A stretch of 64,000 nt of DNA from Voacanga thouarsii (Eukaryota > Streptophyta > Magnoliopsida > Gentianales > Apocynaceae): NCBI GenBank assembly GCA_026120185.1, contig JANUWF010001165.1:2728001-2792000 (forward strand), given 5' to 3'. Shown one piece after another: positions 1 to 12,457 of the stretch. A program made the translations under genes and the position numbers. A model generated the notes under the pieces. It saw only the letters and a program-made list of their open reading frames with translations, did not search any database and was not told the DNA's origin. Numbering within the stretch: position 1 is the stretch's first letter; each line of letters opens with the position of its first letter.

Positions 1-560
1 GGACAACTAGATCATGATCAAGATTCCATGGTCAACCATAATCAATAACATACTCAATCCTTCAATTCATCAAATCATCCAAGTCTTGCACATAGGCATA
101 GATCTAAATTTATTATTACATGATTTAACCTCTACTAGCACAAACATGATCATGGCTTCAAAATCTAATCATGCATATAAATCTTATTCACCCATAGTGA
201 CATAATCTCTAGCATGCTTTATCACAAATACTACCTATAACATGCATCAAATCTCAACTCATCATTAAATCCACCAATATAATCCTTCCATACATAAACC
301 CCATCTCCATCTCAATCATACATATACTCATACTTCAATCAATAACATCACATACACAACCCCATCGCCATTCATCAACTTAGAGACATGATTCTAAATT
401 TTAAAAAGAGGATTGAAGGTACTTACTTGATTGATGAATGACATGAAGGAGTTTAGAGAAGATCTCAACTCTTAGATGGCTAATCTTGTTCAAGAAGGGT
501 GGTGAAAGCATGGTCATGGAACAAAAGACCATTCGGCCAAGGGAGGAATTTTCGGTCCAT

Positions 561-582
561 GAGAGAGAGAGAGAGAGAGAGA
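561..582. repeat. (GA)11 microsatellite inside family-X LTR
   Basis: A perfect GA dinucleotide run. The same tract, longer, sits at the corresponding place in the other two family-X LTRs (23493-23530 and 28995-29024), so it belongs to the LTR consensus. Confidence 0.9.
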
Positions 583-2221
583 AAGAAGAAGAGATCATTA
601 GCATGCTTATTCATATGGGTTTTCATTAGAGATTAAGTTTGAAGAGGATGAAGTTGTTAGAATAAGTTTACCTTGAAGATGTTCTTGTCCAGAAATTTTT
701 GCTTTGATCCGAAGTAGCAAGATGTTTGGAGGAGTTTGATGTTAATATTGATGTTGATGGATTCACAGCAATAAGTAGACTAAATCTGGAGATTTTCGTG
801 AGGGTTTGAGGTGGTTTGGAGGGTTATTAGGTGTAGAGAAGAAGTAGGTGTTCTTGGTGTAGTGTGTGTGTGTGTGTGTGTTCTTGTTGCTTGAAGAAAA
901 TCGAGAGAGAGAGGAAGAGTTTGTGCAACTGCCGATTTTTCTGAGGGAATAGGTCTGGCCAAATTCTAGTAGGGTTTAGGGAGTTGATTCTCTGATTTGG
1001 AAGGGAAAAGGAAAGGTGAGTTGTTACAATCCTTGAAGAATATTGTTAGGAAGTGAATTTGGAAAGTAGATATCCTAAGAATATCTTGATTTGTTTGGAC
1101 AGCTTTGAAGTCTGCCATGGCTGATTGTTTGGACAAAATTTCGTGGGATTAATGCTGACTTATGGAGGCTTATGGTGGCTGAAAGTAGGGTGTACAATGA
1201 TGAAGAAGAAGTCTGGTCCATTGAGCAAAATATTATGGAAGGTTGCTAAATAAGATGACCGAAATTTTGGAAACCAATCAAGCTTAATTGCAGGAATTTT
1301 GTAGAGAGATTTTCGGTCAGCCATGGAGGGAATTTCATGCAGAAACTTCAGGGAACAATGGAGCTCTGTTAATGTAGGTTTAAGAGAGGTTTTTACAGAA
1401 GTAGGTTGGGGTTTTCAGTTGAAACAAAATAGGAAACTAGCTGGACAAAAATTCTGCTCAGGAATTTCGCTGAACAGAATTTTCCTGGCAGAATTTTCGT
1501 CTGCCATTTCCAGCAGATTTGCAGCGAGGTTTGAAGGAGATTTCAGGGGTATTCAAGGCTGGTTTCCAGCCTTCTTTGTGGAGGAAAAACATGGCTAAGG
1601 TTCTGTACAAATTCTGAAAGAAAACAGCTTGGTTTTGAGCTCTCAAAACCGATTTTCGTACAGGAATTTTTCCTTATTTACTCCAGTTTGTGCAGTCCGA
1701 ATTTGGGCAAGAAACTTTCAGGTTTCAACTGATCCTAAAGACCATTTTTCTGGTAGCATTTGGGAGGAAATGTGAGCTAGAATTTTCGACCTTTTGAAGG
1801 CACAACAAGCTGGAAAATTTCAGCTCATTTCATGAAGATAGATGAACTAAGTTAGAGGAAGAATTTCAGCAAGCTTTCAAGAGTGATTTTCCTCTTGAAT
1901 TTTCCCACAAATCATTTACATTTTCCAAACCATGAGAAGCCTTTTACTAGGACATTTTGATCCTAAAAGACCTTAGTCCTCTACTGAATTTTTCTGGAAT
2001 GGTAAAGGATAGAACACCTCGATCAAACTAAGGAGTTGGAAATTAAGGAAAATTAAAGATCAAGGGAGAATGAATTCCCTTTTGGCATTTCACGAAGAAC
2101 AAAAGAGTGAAGTGAGAATCCTCCTAACATGTCTCTCCTAGGACATCATCACCACATTGATCTAGGCCCTCATGGCCGAAACCATCCTTTTCCAAGCAAA
2201 ATAAAATTTACTCAAGCTAAA

Positions 2222-2292
2222 GCTTCTATGATGGACTTTGAACCTTAGACCTCAAGAATTAATTCCAAGGCTCTAACCACTAAACCACAACA
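2222..2292 (-). other. tRNA-like stretch with Pol III A and B boxes in family-X LTR
   Basis: Read on the minus strand, an A-box-like TGGTTTAGTGG (2277-2287) is followed about 33 bases later by a B-box-like GGTTCAAAGTCC (2233-2244). Spacing and order are those of an internal RNA polymerase III promoter. The same pair occurs in both other family-X LTRs. No complete cloverleaf with an acceptor stem was recognised, so this is tRNA-derived or tRNA-like rather than a working tRNA gene. Confidence 0.55.
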
Positions 2293-2540
2293 ACTCTTGT
2301 TGCTATTTCTACTAGAAAAATTATTTCCTATTCAATCCACAGGCTATCTCCTTATTTTCACCTCGGGAAAAAATTACCATTTTGCCCCTCTCACACATCA
2401 CTCACCAACAAGACTTCAAGATAATAAAAATCAAATTCAAAGCACATAGAAATCATATGAAAAATATTCAATCATGAAATAAAGCATGATATGCATCCCA
2501 ACCCCCTTACTCTAAGGTTGGTCTCGACTGGGGTTTCACA

Positions 2541-3714
2541 TATAAACCATTAACCAGAGTTGCTGAACCATAATAAATATCATTCAATGAAAAAGAACAA
2601 TATTTATTCTTAAATATCAAATGAAATCCATTTAAGTCTAAACACACAACTGAGATAATGTTTTTCATCAAAACTGGTACATAATAACTGTTTTGTAATT
2701 CTGGAACTAATCCCAAAAGTAAGTTCAACTTGTATGTCCTCACAGCAAGTGCAGCAACCTTTGCCCCATTTGCAGTACGTAGGTCCACGTTGCCTTTCTC
2801 TAGCCTTCTACTGCCCTTTAGTCCCTGCAAGTTATTGCACAATGAGATCTACATTTGATTTCTAATACCCATATCTCATTTCTAATGGCAGTATTTATCT
2901 CAATCATAAACATATTCGGAGTAGAATTAGAAGTGCTTGCAAGCTTCTCTTTCTACTTCTTGTCCTTAACGGTCTCCAAGTAGGCCTTGCAGTTGTGCAT
3001 CCAATGGCCCATCTTGCCACAATGATGTCAAGGGCCCTTGGTAGCAACGTCCTTCTTGTTCACACCACCTTTGGGCTTCATGGGAGCCTTCTTCTTCTTC
3101 TTTTGAACTTTCTTCTTAGAAGAGGAAGATTCCACTATTAAAACTGTATTGGAATCCTTCTTCATGGAAGACTCCCCAATTTTGAGAAGATTGATCAACT
3201 CAAGAATTGTGGACTCAATCTTGTTCATCTGATAGTTAATCACAATTGTGAGAAATTATTAAGCAAAGACTGTAGAATTAAGTCAACACATAAGTTATGA
3301 TCCATCGCGAACCCGAGAGATCCAAGCTTCTCTATTAAACCCAGCATCCTCAGCCCATGAGTGGCCATAGAAGAACCCTCTGTCATTTTACAATGGAATA
3401 GTTGCTTCAAGATCTCGTATCTCTCAGTTCTAGCTTGGGCGTCAAACAGCTCTCGAAGATGTAGTATAATCGATTAAGCATGGACGCCGGCATAATACAT
3501 GATGCGGTATCACTATCCTCCTTATGCCATTTGTGGATAGCATTCTCATCAGCATGAGCATCTTGAGCTGGTGGTGGCAGAATAGGAGCATCTAGCACAT
3601 AGAGCAACTTTTCCGATTTGAGAATGATTCTCAAATTTTTATACCAATCGAGGTAGTTTGTTCATTTAACTTGTTGGTTTCCCAAATGCTACGTAGGTTT
3701 AGGTTTGTTGACAT
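2541..3714 (-). pseudogene. Copia family-A gag and start of pol, decayed (copy A1)
   Basis: Minus-strand gag of a Ty1/copia element, starting at the ATG at 3714 (MSTNLNLRS). It matches the better copy at 34104 downwards. A lysine-rich segment precedes a gag zinc knuckle near 3000-3050, where the first cysteine codon has become TGA (HHCGKMGHWMHNC is still readable). The next part (2541-2842) is the pre-integrase region of pol, with the typical RLEKGNVDLR and VPVLMKNIISV segments. Stops and frameshifts break it repeatedly. Pol ends abruptly at 2541 where a family-X LTR is inserted. Gag packages the RNA and pol would carry protease, integrase, RT and RNase H, most of which lies outside the window. 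Confidence 0.8.
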
Positions 3715-5543
3715 GATGCAAGTTTCCTAGATGTAATGATAGAGATGATTAGCTACTGTATATGTACATGAACTACAAATAATTAGGACTTTAATTAAAC
3801 GCATTTTTACTCTACTATTTTACTCAAACCAATAACTCCCACTATTGATTCGGGAAAGCCCATAGGAAGCTTTCCTAGTGGACCGGTATCTAAATTCTTC
3901 AAGAATAACCTTGGGTTTGCCCAACAAGCCACCCTTGAATTCATTGGTAGGTATCCAATAACAATTACATCATATGTAATTTTCGGATCATTGGGTAATT
4001 AACAGCTTTTAATCTTAAAGCCTTTTTGGGTACCCCAACTTGTCCTCTTAATTTCTTTATGGTTGAGTTTACCCAATCGGGATAAAGAATTTAGTTAAAC
4101 CTGACCCATTAATCAGGAATTTAATTCCACAGCTTGAACATGCTTGATGTCGAGTAGGCTTGGGTTTGCCCAATAACCTGGTCTCAAGAAATAACTCTCG
4201 TTCTTACTTTATTAACGGAAGGAATTAGGTTTAATATTAATTAAGAGATTTTTTCCTTTTAGTGATTTCAATAAATGACATGCATAAAAATCAATAAATC
4301 ACCTAATTGATAATCATGGTAATAAAGCGATTACGTGGTATGGTTATGGACTTTACCCTAAATTAATTTCTTTGGGCCATAAAAAAAATTAATATAGTTA
4401 ACCTTATGTGTTCATGCGTGATTTAAGTAGAAGGTCTCACCTTCTCGGCTTGTTTTGGTGTCCATCTCCAAAATAGCATAATTCTACTCCTATCTAACCT
4501 ATATAAACTAATTACATAATTTCCTAAAGAGAGAAAAACACGAGTTACATTCGAGGGGAATTAGATGAGAAAAGAATTACACAATAATTCTAGAGAAGAC
4601 AGGACACGCAGGCCCTATTTCATAAAAAAAAAAAAAACCAAAACTGTAAAATGCATGAACAGATATAATTGGTTCTAGTCCATAACCATCCATCATGCCA
4701 TTAATTATGTTTAAACAAAATAATTATATAATTTTTATTATTCCAAAATCACTATTTTGAAAAAATAAAACAAATTCTAAAATCAACATTTTAGAAAAAT
4801 ACATTAATTTTAAATTTCCAAAATCATTATATTGAAAAATAAAATTGTTTGTCTCAAAACTAATTTTGAGAAAATACTTTTGGGTCCCGTCTCTCATCAA
4901 ATGAGAATTTTCTTTTAAAAATTCTATTTTAGAAAATCTTTTAATTTCTAAAATGGCTGGAACGTCGCGAAAACAAAGCAGAACCGGCGTTGATTAGGAG
5001 CCAAAGCCGGCGCCGGCTGTAGTCTGGTTTTTAAGAAAATTTTCCAGAAACGATTTCTGGATGTTGCAAAAAAGCACATAGCCAGTGCCGATTTGGAAGC
5101 CAGAGCCGGCGTCGGCTGCAGTCGGGAAAAGGCGGCAATTTTTAAAATTTTTCCAGAAACAGTTTCTAGAGCCTTCTTCTTCTACAAATTTGTAGTGTGA
5201 ACAATTCTCAGCAGAATTTTATATTTTTGAAGCTCAAAACAACAACCAATTTGTTAGTTTAAAACAAAACAAAACAGAAAATTAAATTCATAGGATGAAA
5301 TGGAAGGCAGCAAACATATTTAAGAAAACGCTTTTCTGCAAAAACTTGCAGCACGTAAAGAAAAATTTTTTCGAAATATGTTGTAACTATTACACAAGCA
5401 TATTGTGCTATAGACCCAACCCATAATGCTCGAAACGATTTCGACTCAAGTGAAAACAATTTGCAAAGTGAACAAAGACATACACGATTACATGAAACAA
5501 CTTTCACGCAAGAAGCAATGTCTGCAAACCACACATAGCATGA
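3715..5543 (-). other. Long untranslated leader of copia A1
   Basis: About 1.8 kb separates the primer site (5544-5554) from the gag start (3714). The same length and sequence family is found in the second copy (34105-35933). It includes a directly repeated GC-rich block of about 100 bases (4959-5058 and 5059-5169), with GCCGGC-type inverted motifs in each unit. No long ORF is conserved between the two copies here. Confidence 0.6.
4959..5169. repeat. Two tandem ~100-base GC-rich units in copia leader
   Basis: Units begin at 4959 (GGAACGTCGC) and 5059 (GGATGTTGC). Each holds an ACCGGC/GCCGGC motif cluster and ends in a TTTCCAGAAAC-like segment. The orthologous pair in copy A2 is at 35357-35571. 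Confidence 0.65.
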
Positions 5544-5554
5544 CTCTGATACCA
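5544..5554 (-). other. Primer binding site of copia A1 (tRNA-iMet)
   Basis: On the minus strand this reads TGGTATCAGAG, complementary to the 3' end of initiator tRNA-Met. It sits one base from the LTR end at 5556. Confidence 0.85.
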
Positions 5555-5555
5555 C

Positions 5556-7301
5556 TGTTGGGTATCTCATGCATCTCATATATGGCGCAACGGAAAAATA
5601 AAATTGAGATACCATCCCAGGATCCACATATATGTGGAAAACAAGATAAAAAGAGAACAAAGATAATAGTTTTACCTCTCTTTAAGCGTCTGAAAAATAA
5701 AAATTTTCTTCTTCAAGTTTGAGGCGTGATCCAGCAATCCTCTTGATCAAACACCACGAGAGTTGAATGTCCAACTACTATAATCATAGTGTGTGATTAT
5801 CTCTAACATAAATCCACACAGAGGATCACTCTCAAGCACTAAGATATTTCTATGCTAGCAGAAAACAACAATGGCGGGTAGGGTTCTTCTTATTTTTCAG
5901 AAAAAACGAGAAAGAGAGAAGAAGAAGAGAGCTTGTGCCCTAGGGTTTTTCGTGAATAGCTCTCCCCCAATAGGTATCGTGTGTCTTACACATATAACAC
6001 GAAAAACCCCTACTAAAAAAAACACTCCAGCTAAGAATTCTAAAATAGTTAGAATTCCCTAATTGTAATTGGAAATATCTAGTTCTCATAATTATAATTT
6101 GACTCAAAAATTATAACTAATTATAATTTGGCCATAACAACTTCTCTTTCTTGCAATTAACTCCACTATATTATCAAATAACATTTTGAGTATATAATCC
6201 TCTATTGTATATGACCTATTAGGTTTTTCAGTCAATTGGTAGCGAACATAAATTAATCCAAACGTCTTTGGGATTAATAATCTATAATTAATTAGAATTA
6301 ATCATATTGATTCTAATCAGGATTGGTTTATTAATTCATCAATTAATAAACCCATATTCCCAAATTATGAGCCGTATCTAGCAACACATTATGACCACCC
6401 AAGAGTCCAGGAAGTCAAGTGGCTTGACATGAACCCTTTAATAACAAACCATAGTGCAATTAACTCCTTTCACCATATAATATCTCATTCGATTTGGAGT
6501 ACAGAATTAGTGCCAACTCCCTCCAGAATATATTAATTCTCGCCCGAATATAATAGTACTTATACTAGGAACCCACTACTCTAGATGTGTATCAATTGGA
6601 ACTGTTTCCAATACACAGATGCCTTGGCCAATGACTTCTTGAGTAGTAATTCCTACAAGTGGCCGTGAGATATTCACCCCTACTATTAGGAGTGGTGAAT
6701 CCTTTATTGACCCTTTCAACTATTTTCGTTTACCTCACAATGTACCCAATATCCAACCCATAGGCGGCCCTTGATTTAGCTCCAGAGATTGGAATCAAAG
6801 CACAATGCTTAGCAAACAATGTACCTTGGAGATCTCAAGTCTAAGGATACTTGCACATTTGCTATATTGATATTATGTCACTGGCACTAAATAGTTATCC
6901 ATGTGATTATCTCATAGTTAGGTCATCTAATGTACTTGATCCATTAACAAGCATCCACGTGTTAACTTTGAGTATCTCAATACTCACGGATATGAGAACC
7001 ACCACCTGATCAAATCAGGAAGTCTAACATATATTAGTCTTAACGCATTAATGATGTCCTATCTCATTAATACTATGATTAGGGACTATTTAAGTACTAA
7101 CACTATACAATGTAGTAGGAATCTCATATCATAATCTCTATCATAATTTCCTTAACACAGTGTTGTGCTAGGGACTTTATCTAACAGTTATATTAGTTAA
7201 AAGTAAGCAAAAGAAACTATAAGATAAATAATACCTTTTATTAAAATAAAATGTGTCATACACAACGTACAAGTGATTGCCTCTAGGACATAACACTAAT
7301 A
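5556..7301 (-). mobile_element. 5' LTR of copia family A, copy A1
   Basis: A 1746-base LTR in minus orientation. It begins (plus-strand view) with TGTTGGGTATCTC, the reverse complement of the family 3' end, directly after the primer site. It ends with AACACTAATA, the reverse complement of TATTAGTGTT. Its outer terminus is therefore TA instead of the usual TG. Three other LTRs of this family in the window are 1729, 1740 and 1724 bases. The 3' LTR of this element lies left of the window. Confidence 0.85.
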
Positions 7302-7443
7302 GCGTTAAGCAACCTGTGATCTATACTTTACTGTGAAAGACCTTTATTCACAAGGTTTACTTAATTAAACACAATGGATCTTTTTCAATGAAATCGTGCA
7401 TAAATTAAAATGAGAAAACATAAATAATTTGTGAGAATAAAAC
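7302..7443. other. Short AT-rich spacer, no gene seen
   Basis: 142 bases between two family-A LTRs. Together with the sequence after 9172 it is the DNA into which the solo LTR inserted. No coding or repeat identity recognised. Confidence 0.5.
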
Positions 7444-9172
7444 TGTTAGTGTTGTGCCCTAGAGGCAATCACTTGTACTTTGTATATGACATATTTGTTT
7501 TATAATACAATGCATTATTTATATTTCAGTTTGTCTCCTTTACTTTCATGTAAAGTAACTATTAGATAAAGTTCCTAGTACAACACTGTATTAAGGAAAT
7601 CATGATAGAGATCATAATGTAAGATTCCTACTACACTGTATTGTGTTAGTGCTTAAATAATCCCTAGTCGTAGTATTAATGAGATAGGGCATCATTAATG
7701 CGTTAAGACTAGCACGTGTTAGACTTCCTGATCTAATCAGGCGATGGTTCTCACAACCGTGAGTATTAAAATACTTAAAGTTAACATGTGGATACTTGTT
7801 AATAGAACAAGTATATTGGATGACCTAACTATGAGATAATCACAGGGATAACTATTTTGTGCCAGTGATTGAATCTCGTTATTGCTAATGTGCAAGTATC
7901 CTTAAGCTTGAGATCTTCAAGGTACTTTGTTTGTTGAGTATTATGCTTTGATTCTAATCTCTGGAGCCAGATCGAGGGCTGCCTATGGGATGGATATTAG
8001 ATACAATATGAGGTAAACAAAAATAGTTGAAAAGATCAACAAATGATTCACCACTCCTAATAGTAGAGACGAATATCTCACGGCCACTTATTAGAATTAC
8101 TACTCGTGAAGTCTTTGGCCAAGGTGATTATGTATTGAAAATAGTTTCAATTGATACACATGTAATGCAGTGGATTCCTGTTATAAGAACTAATATATTC
8201 AGACCAAAATTAACATATATTCTGGAGGGAGTTGCCCCTAATTTCGTACTCCAGACCAAATGAGATATTGTATGGTGAAAAGAGTTTATTGCACCATAGT
8301 TTGTTTTTGAATAGTTTATATCAAGCCATTTGACTTCTGGACTCTTAGGTGGGCATAATGTATTGCTAGATACCATTTATGATCTACTAAGTATGGGTTT
8401 ATTAATTGATGAATTAATAAACCAATCCTGATTAGAATTAATAGGTTAATTCTAAATTGTTAAGGATTATTAATCTCAAAAATATTTGGATTAATTCATA
8501 CTTTGCTACCAATAGACTAAAAAATCTAATAGGCCACACATAATAGAGGATTATGTACTCGAGATGTTATTTGATAACATTGTGGGGTTAATTGTGAGAA
8601 ATAGAAATTTTTTGGGCCAAATTATAATTAGTTATAATTTTTTGGTCAAATTATAATTGCGAGAACTTGTAGGTTCTAATTAGAATTAAAGAATTCTAAT
8701 TCTTTTAGAATTCCCAAGACATGTGATCCATGATTTTTCCTAGAATTTTTCCAAGAGAATAAGTCGTGGTGGTTTTTTAAAAACACACAGAGAAAAGTTG
8801 TTCTCTTTGATTTTATACACACGACTATTCATTCTCTTCTCTGTGAGTTACCCTAGCCGCCAAGAAATTCTCCTAGCAGAGAATTTTTTGTTTTCCTTGA
8901 GAGAATACCTCATGTGGACACTACTAGTGGGAGTTCTACACTTGGACTCCAATAGCGAAGACGTTGTTATCTGGTTAGCCGATAGAAGTCACGAGGGTTA
9001 TTGCTGGATTGCGTCTTCACACTCGAAAGAAATCTTTGAACGATAGAGACATCTGCGAAAGGTATATTTTTCTGTTTTTGATCTGTATCAACACACACAT
9101 GCTGTCCTCTTGTCTACAATCTTATTATTTCTGCTGTGTAATGCATATTTGATGCATGTAAGCGTTCTAACA
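7444..9172 (+). mobile_element. Family-A copia solo LTR
   Basis: Starts TGTTAGTGTTGTGCC and ends GTTCTAACA, 1729 bases, like the other family-A LTRs. It is flanked by AAAAC (7439-7443) and GAAAC (9173-9177), which fits a 5-base target duplication with one later mutation. No primer site or polypurine tract adjoins it, so it is a solo LTR left by LTR-LTR recombination. Its 3' end differs from the ATACCCAACA end of its relatives, so the last ~150 bases have diverged or belong to a subfamily. Confidence 0.75.
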
Positions 9173-9479
9173 GAAACTTTTATTAATTTTATCAAAATTA
9201 TATTAGAAATACAGTCTTAGTGAGCATACATTCCTACACTTAGGGAATCCTTATATATATAGCACCTTATTGTACATATATGCTATGTGTGTGGTTAGTC
9301 TGTGAAAGTAGGTATGCATGTATAATATTTTGTGTACTAAAACCTGCGTTTTGCTGTGAAATATAAAAGTGTTATATTTTTTGCTTTATGATGTTTATCC
9401 TTCTCTTTAACATATTAATCTAACAAAAATGGCAATACTAACATAACTGGGTAGTACTCTTATGATGTGCCAAAATTTA
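9173..9479. other. AT-rich stretch, no gene recognised
   Basis: Roughly 300 bases between the solo LTR and the recognisable gypsy gag. It may be the degenerate 5' part of that gypsy element. No LTR end or primer site is visible. Confidence 0.4.
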
Positions 9480-12457
9480 GTACCTATTGTCACCTAGATG
9501 AGTCAATTGCAAATAATCTAGCTAAAGGAACATCAACTGAATCCCTAGAAAATACTATAATGCAAATTTTTCAGAAAATGATGGAAGTATTGCAACATAT
9601 GATAGAGACTTCTCCTAGGAAAGTACGATGAACAAAAGTCAAAGTAGATCAAGCTTTAGAGAGATTCTTAAAGTTTCAACCCCTTCTATTTTATAGAAAG
9701 CCTGACCAGGAGTAAGAAATGGAATCATGAATAGAGCAAATGGAGAATACATATTTGCAGCTCTAAAATACACGGAGCAACGAAATATGAAATTTGCTAC
9801 CTTTAAACTCCAAGGGATAGCCCGAGATTGGTGGACATGTAAAAAGGAACAAAAAGAATGGATGTGGGATGAATTTCAAATAGAATTTAAGAAGGAATTT
9901 ATATCTTGTTAGGTTGTGGAAAATAGAGAGGATGAATTCCAGCATTTTAAACAAGAGGGTAGAACAGTGGGCAAGTATGTTGTTGCATTTATGCAACTCC
10001 CTAAGTACTATCCCCTCCTAGTACAAAATGAATCTAACAAGGTCTGACATTTCGTGAAAGGCCTGCGTCTTGAGCTTAAAAGAGTTTTACTTAATATGGC
10101 TCCAAATAATTACAGTGCGGCAGTGGAGATAGCTCCAAGAGTTGAAGAGGTAGATTTGGAGTAAGATAAGCAATAAAATAAAGGAAGGTTTTGACCCTGA
10201 AATCAAGATAAAAGGCCTGGAGCAATTAATTGGTAGAGGAAAGCAAAATTTCCAAGGAAAGAATGGATGGATTTGGGAGAATAGCTTATTCGTTGTTATA
10301 ATTGCGAAGAGAAAGGGCATAAAAGATTTAATTGTCCACATCCCAGGCGGATAACTGGATAAGTAAATCCTAAAGATAGCTACATAGGATCGAGGTCAAG
10401 ATTTGCCAAGGAAAATCCAGGTCAGTAGCTTTATCCTCTTAAGCCAAGAAAAGCAAACTACCGGTGAAAGCGAGAATGGTAGCTTTGGATAAAATCGACT
10501 CCAATATAATGGCAGTCATGGAAGGTAAGATCTTTAATTTTGGCACAAAAGCTAAGATTTTAATAGATCCTGACTCTCTCTCATTCATTTATTGCTTATT
10601 CTTTTGCTTAAAAGATGGGAATTAAGAGTAGGGAAGTCCCATACAAAATGGTAGTCAGTACCTTTTTAGGAAGACAGTTGAGTACTGATAGAATCTATTT
10701 AAAGAGCGAAAGAAGAATAGGATATATAGTATTAGAAGGAGATCTCATAAGTTTACCTATAAAAGATTGTGATGCCATCCTAGGAATGGATTAGTTACCT
10801 CGTCATCATGCACGAGTTGATTGTAGAAATAAATTAGTGCAGTTCAGTAAGCCTAGAAAAGATATCTTAGAATTTTGGGGAGATAAAGTAAGAAAGAATA
10901 CATATTTGATATCAGGAGTGAAAGTGCAAAAGTTATTACTTAAGGGATGTACCGGATATTTAGCCTACCTTTTTAATAAGGCAACCAAACCAGAGAAACT
11001 TGAAGATGTACCTGTAGTTTGTGAATACTGGAAAAGTTTTCCAGCCGAATTAAAAGAACTATCCCCAGAAAGAGATGTTGAATTTACCATTGACTTAGTA
11101 CCAATGGCTGAGCTAGTCTTTCGGAGCCCATACCAAATGGCATCGGCAGAATTAAAAGAATTGAAAAGACAATTGTAGGAATTATTAGAGTAGGGATTTA
11201 TCCATCCTAGTACATCACCTTAGGGAATACAAGTATTATTTGTAAAGAAAAAGGATGGCACTTCGAGGATATGTATAGATTATCAATGGATAAATGCTTA
11301 GACTGTAAAGAATAAGCTCCCATTGTTAATGGTGGATGAGTTATTTGATTTGTTGCAAGGTGCGAGATGTTTTTCTAAATTAAACTTAAGGTAGGAGTAT
11401 TATCAAGTAAGGATTCGGGAAGAAGATGTCCCTAAGACTGCATTTAGCATGCGATATAGGAACTATGAGTTTGTGGTGATGCCCTTTGGCATTACTAATG
11501 CTCCGGCAACTTTCATGGATCTCATGCATTGAATTTTTCAACCATATCTAGATAATTTCATTGTTATCTTCATTAACGATATTTTGGTATATTCTAAGGA
11601 TCCTCAAGAGTATGAAGAACATTTATGAAAGGTGCTTAAGAAGCTACGAGGAGCTAAGCTATATGCTAAATTCAACAAATGTAAATTTTGGTTAGATAAG
11701 ATGGCCTTTTTGGGGTAAGTAGTATCTAAAGAAGGGATTTTAGTGGACTCTACTAAGGTTAAAGCTATAGTACATTGGAATCGTTTAGAAAATCTTACAA
11801 AAATATGAAGTTTCTTTGGATTGTCAGGATACTACAAAAGATTTATTGAAGAATTTTCTAAACTCGCTTAACCCTTAACCCAATTAACCCAGAAGAAAGT
11901 GCTACATGTTTGGACAGAAGATTATGAGAAAAGCTTCTTAGAATTGAAGAAGAATTTGAGTACCCTACTGATTTTGGTTTTACCAGCAGTGGATAGACCT
12001 TATGAAGTGTATGCCAATACTTTAAAGAAAGGATTGGATGGAGTTTTTAGGGGAGTTTCAATGCCCAACTAAGTATCATCCGGGCAAAGCTAATGTGGTG
12101 GCAATGCGCTAAGTAGAAAAGAGCAAGTGTTAGCATTACAAATGGTACAATCCCTAGAATTGGAAGCATTAGTGATTGAAAGATGAATTTTGATGAACCA
12201 CACATCAATACAACCTATGTTGTTGCAACAATTGAAAGAAGCTCAAGAACAAGATAAGGAATTGCAACAACTCAAGGTAAAAGGTAAGAAATAAGGGGAA
12301 AGTGATTTTCATATGGATGACATTGGAATTTTCTGATTTCAAGAACGATATTGTGTACCAAAGCATGCTGCGCCAAAATAGGACATAATAATGGAAATGC
12401 ACCAAAGTAAATATACCATCCACCCTGGGGCAGTGAAAAAGTATCACAATTTAAAAT
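9480..12457 (+). pseudogene. Ty3/gypsy chromovirus-like gag-pol, decayed and truncated
   Basis: Segments in order: gag core (about 9727-10140, with QGIARDWWTCKKEQKEW), a CCHC zinc knuckle (RCYNCEEKGHKRFNC, near 10291-10335), a protease with its catalytic motif changed to IDPDS (near 10565), RT (about 11090-11800), RNase H (about 11900-12110) and the zinc-binding start of integrase (to 12457). The RT catalytic box reads FIND at 11569-11580, so the first catalytic Asp is Asn. Many in-frame stops, mostly TAG/TAA, show long decay. The phrase around MASAELKELKRQL is typical of chromoviruses. Integrase stops exactly where the copia family-B LTR begins at 12458, so the rest was displaced or lost. 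Confidence 0.85.

Larger units (their letters stand above)
1..2540 (-). mobile_element. Giant gypsy-type LTR (family X, copy 1), cut by window start
   Basis: This stretch matches, by eye, the two complete family-X LTRs at 21533-26261 and 26585-30915. Shared landmarks are the end sequence GGGGTTTCACA (here at 2530-2540), the CCCCCTTACTCTAAGG block just before it, a (GA)n tract (561-582) and a tRNA-like stretch (about 2222-2292). It lies in the minus orientation, so 2540 is the LTR 5' terminus (TGTGAAACCCC). It interrupts the pol region of the family-A copia element that continues at 2541. There is no coding potential; the short ORFs inside do not resemble proteins. Long LTRs ending in GGTGTTACA are typical of Tekay/Del-like chromoviruses, so that is the likely source, inferred from termini only. 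The other end and its target duplication are outside the window. Confidence 0.8.

Noticed and set aside
5259..5660. 133-codon open frame on the minus strand near the copia A1 primer site
   Set aside because: It overlaps the copia leader, primer site and LTR end, is not kept in copy A2 at the same place, and has no protein-like pattern.
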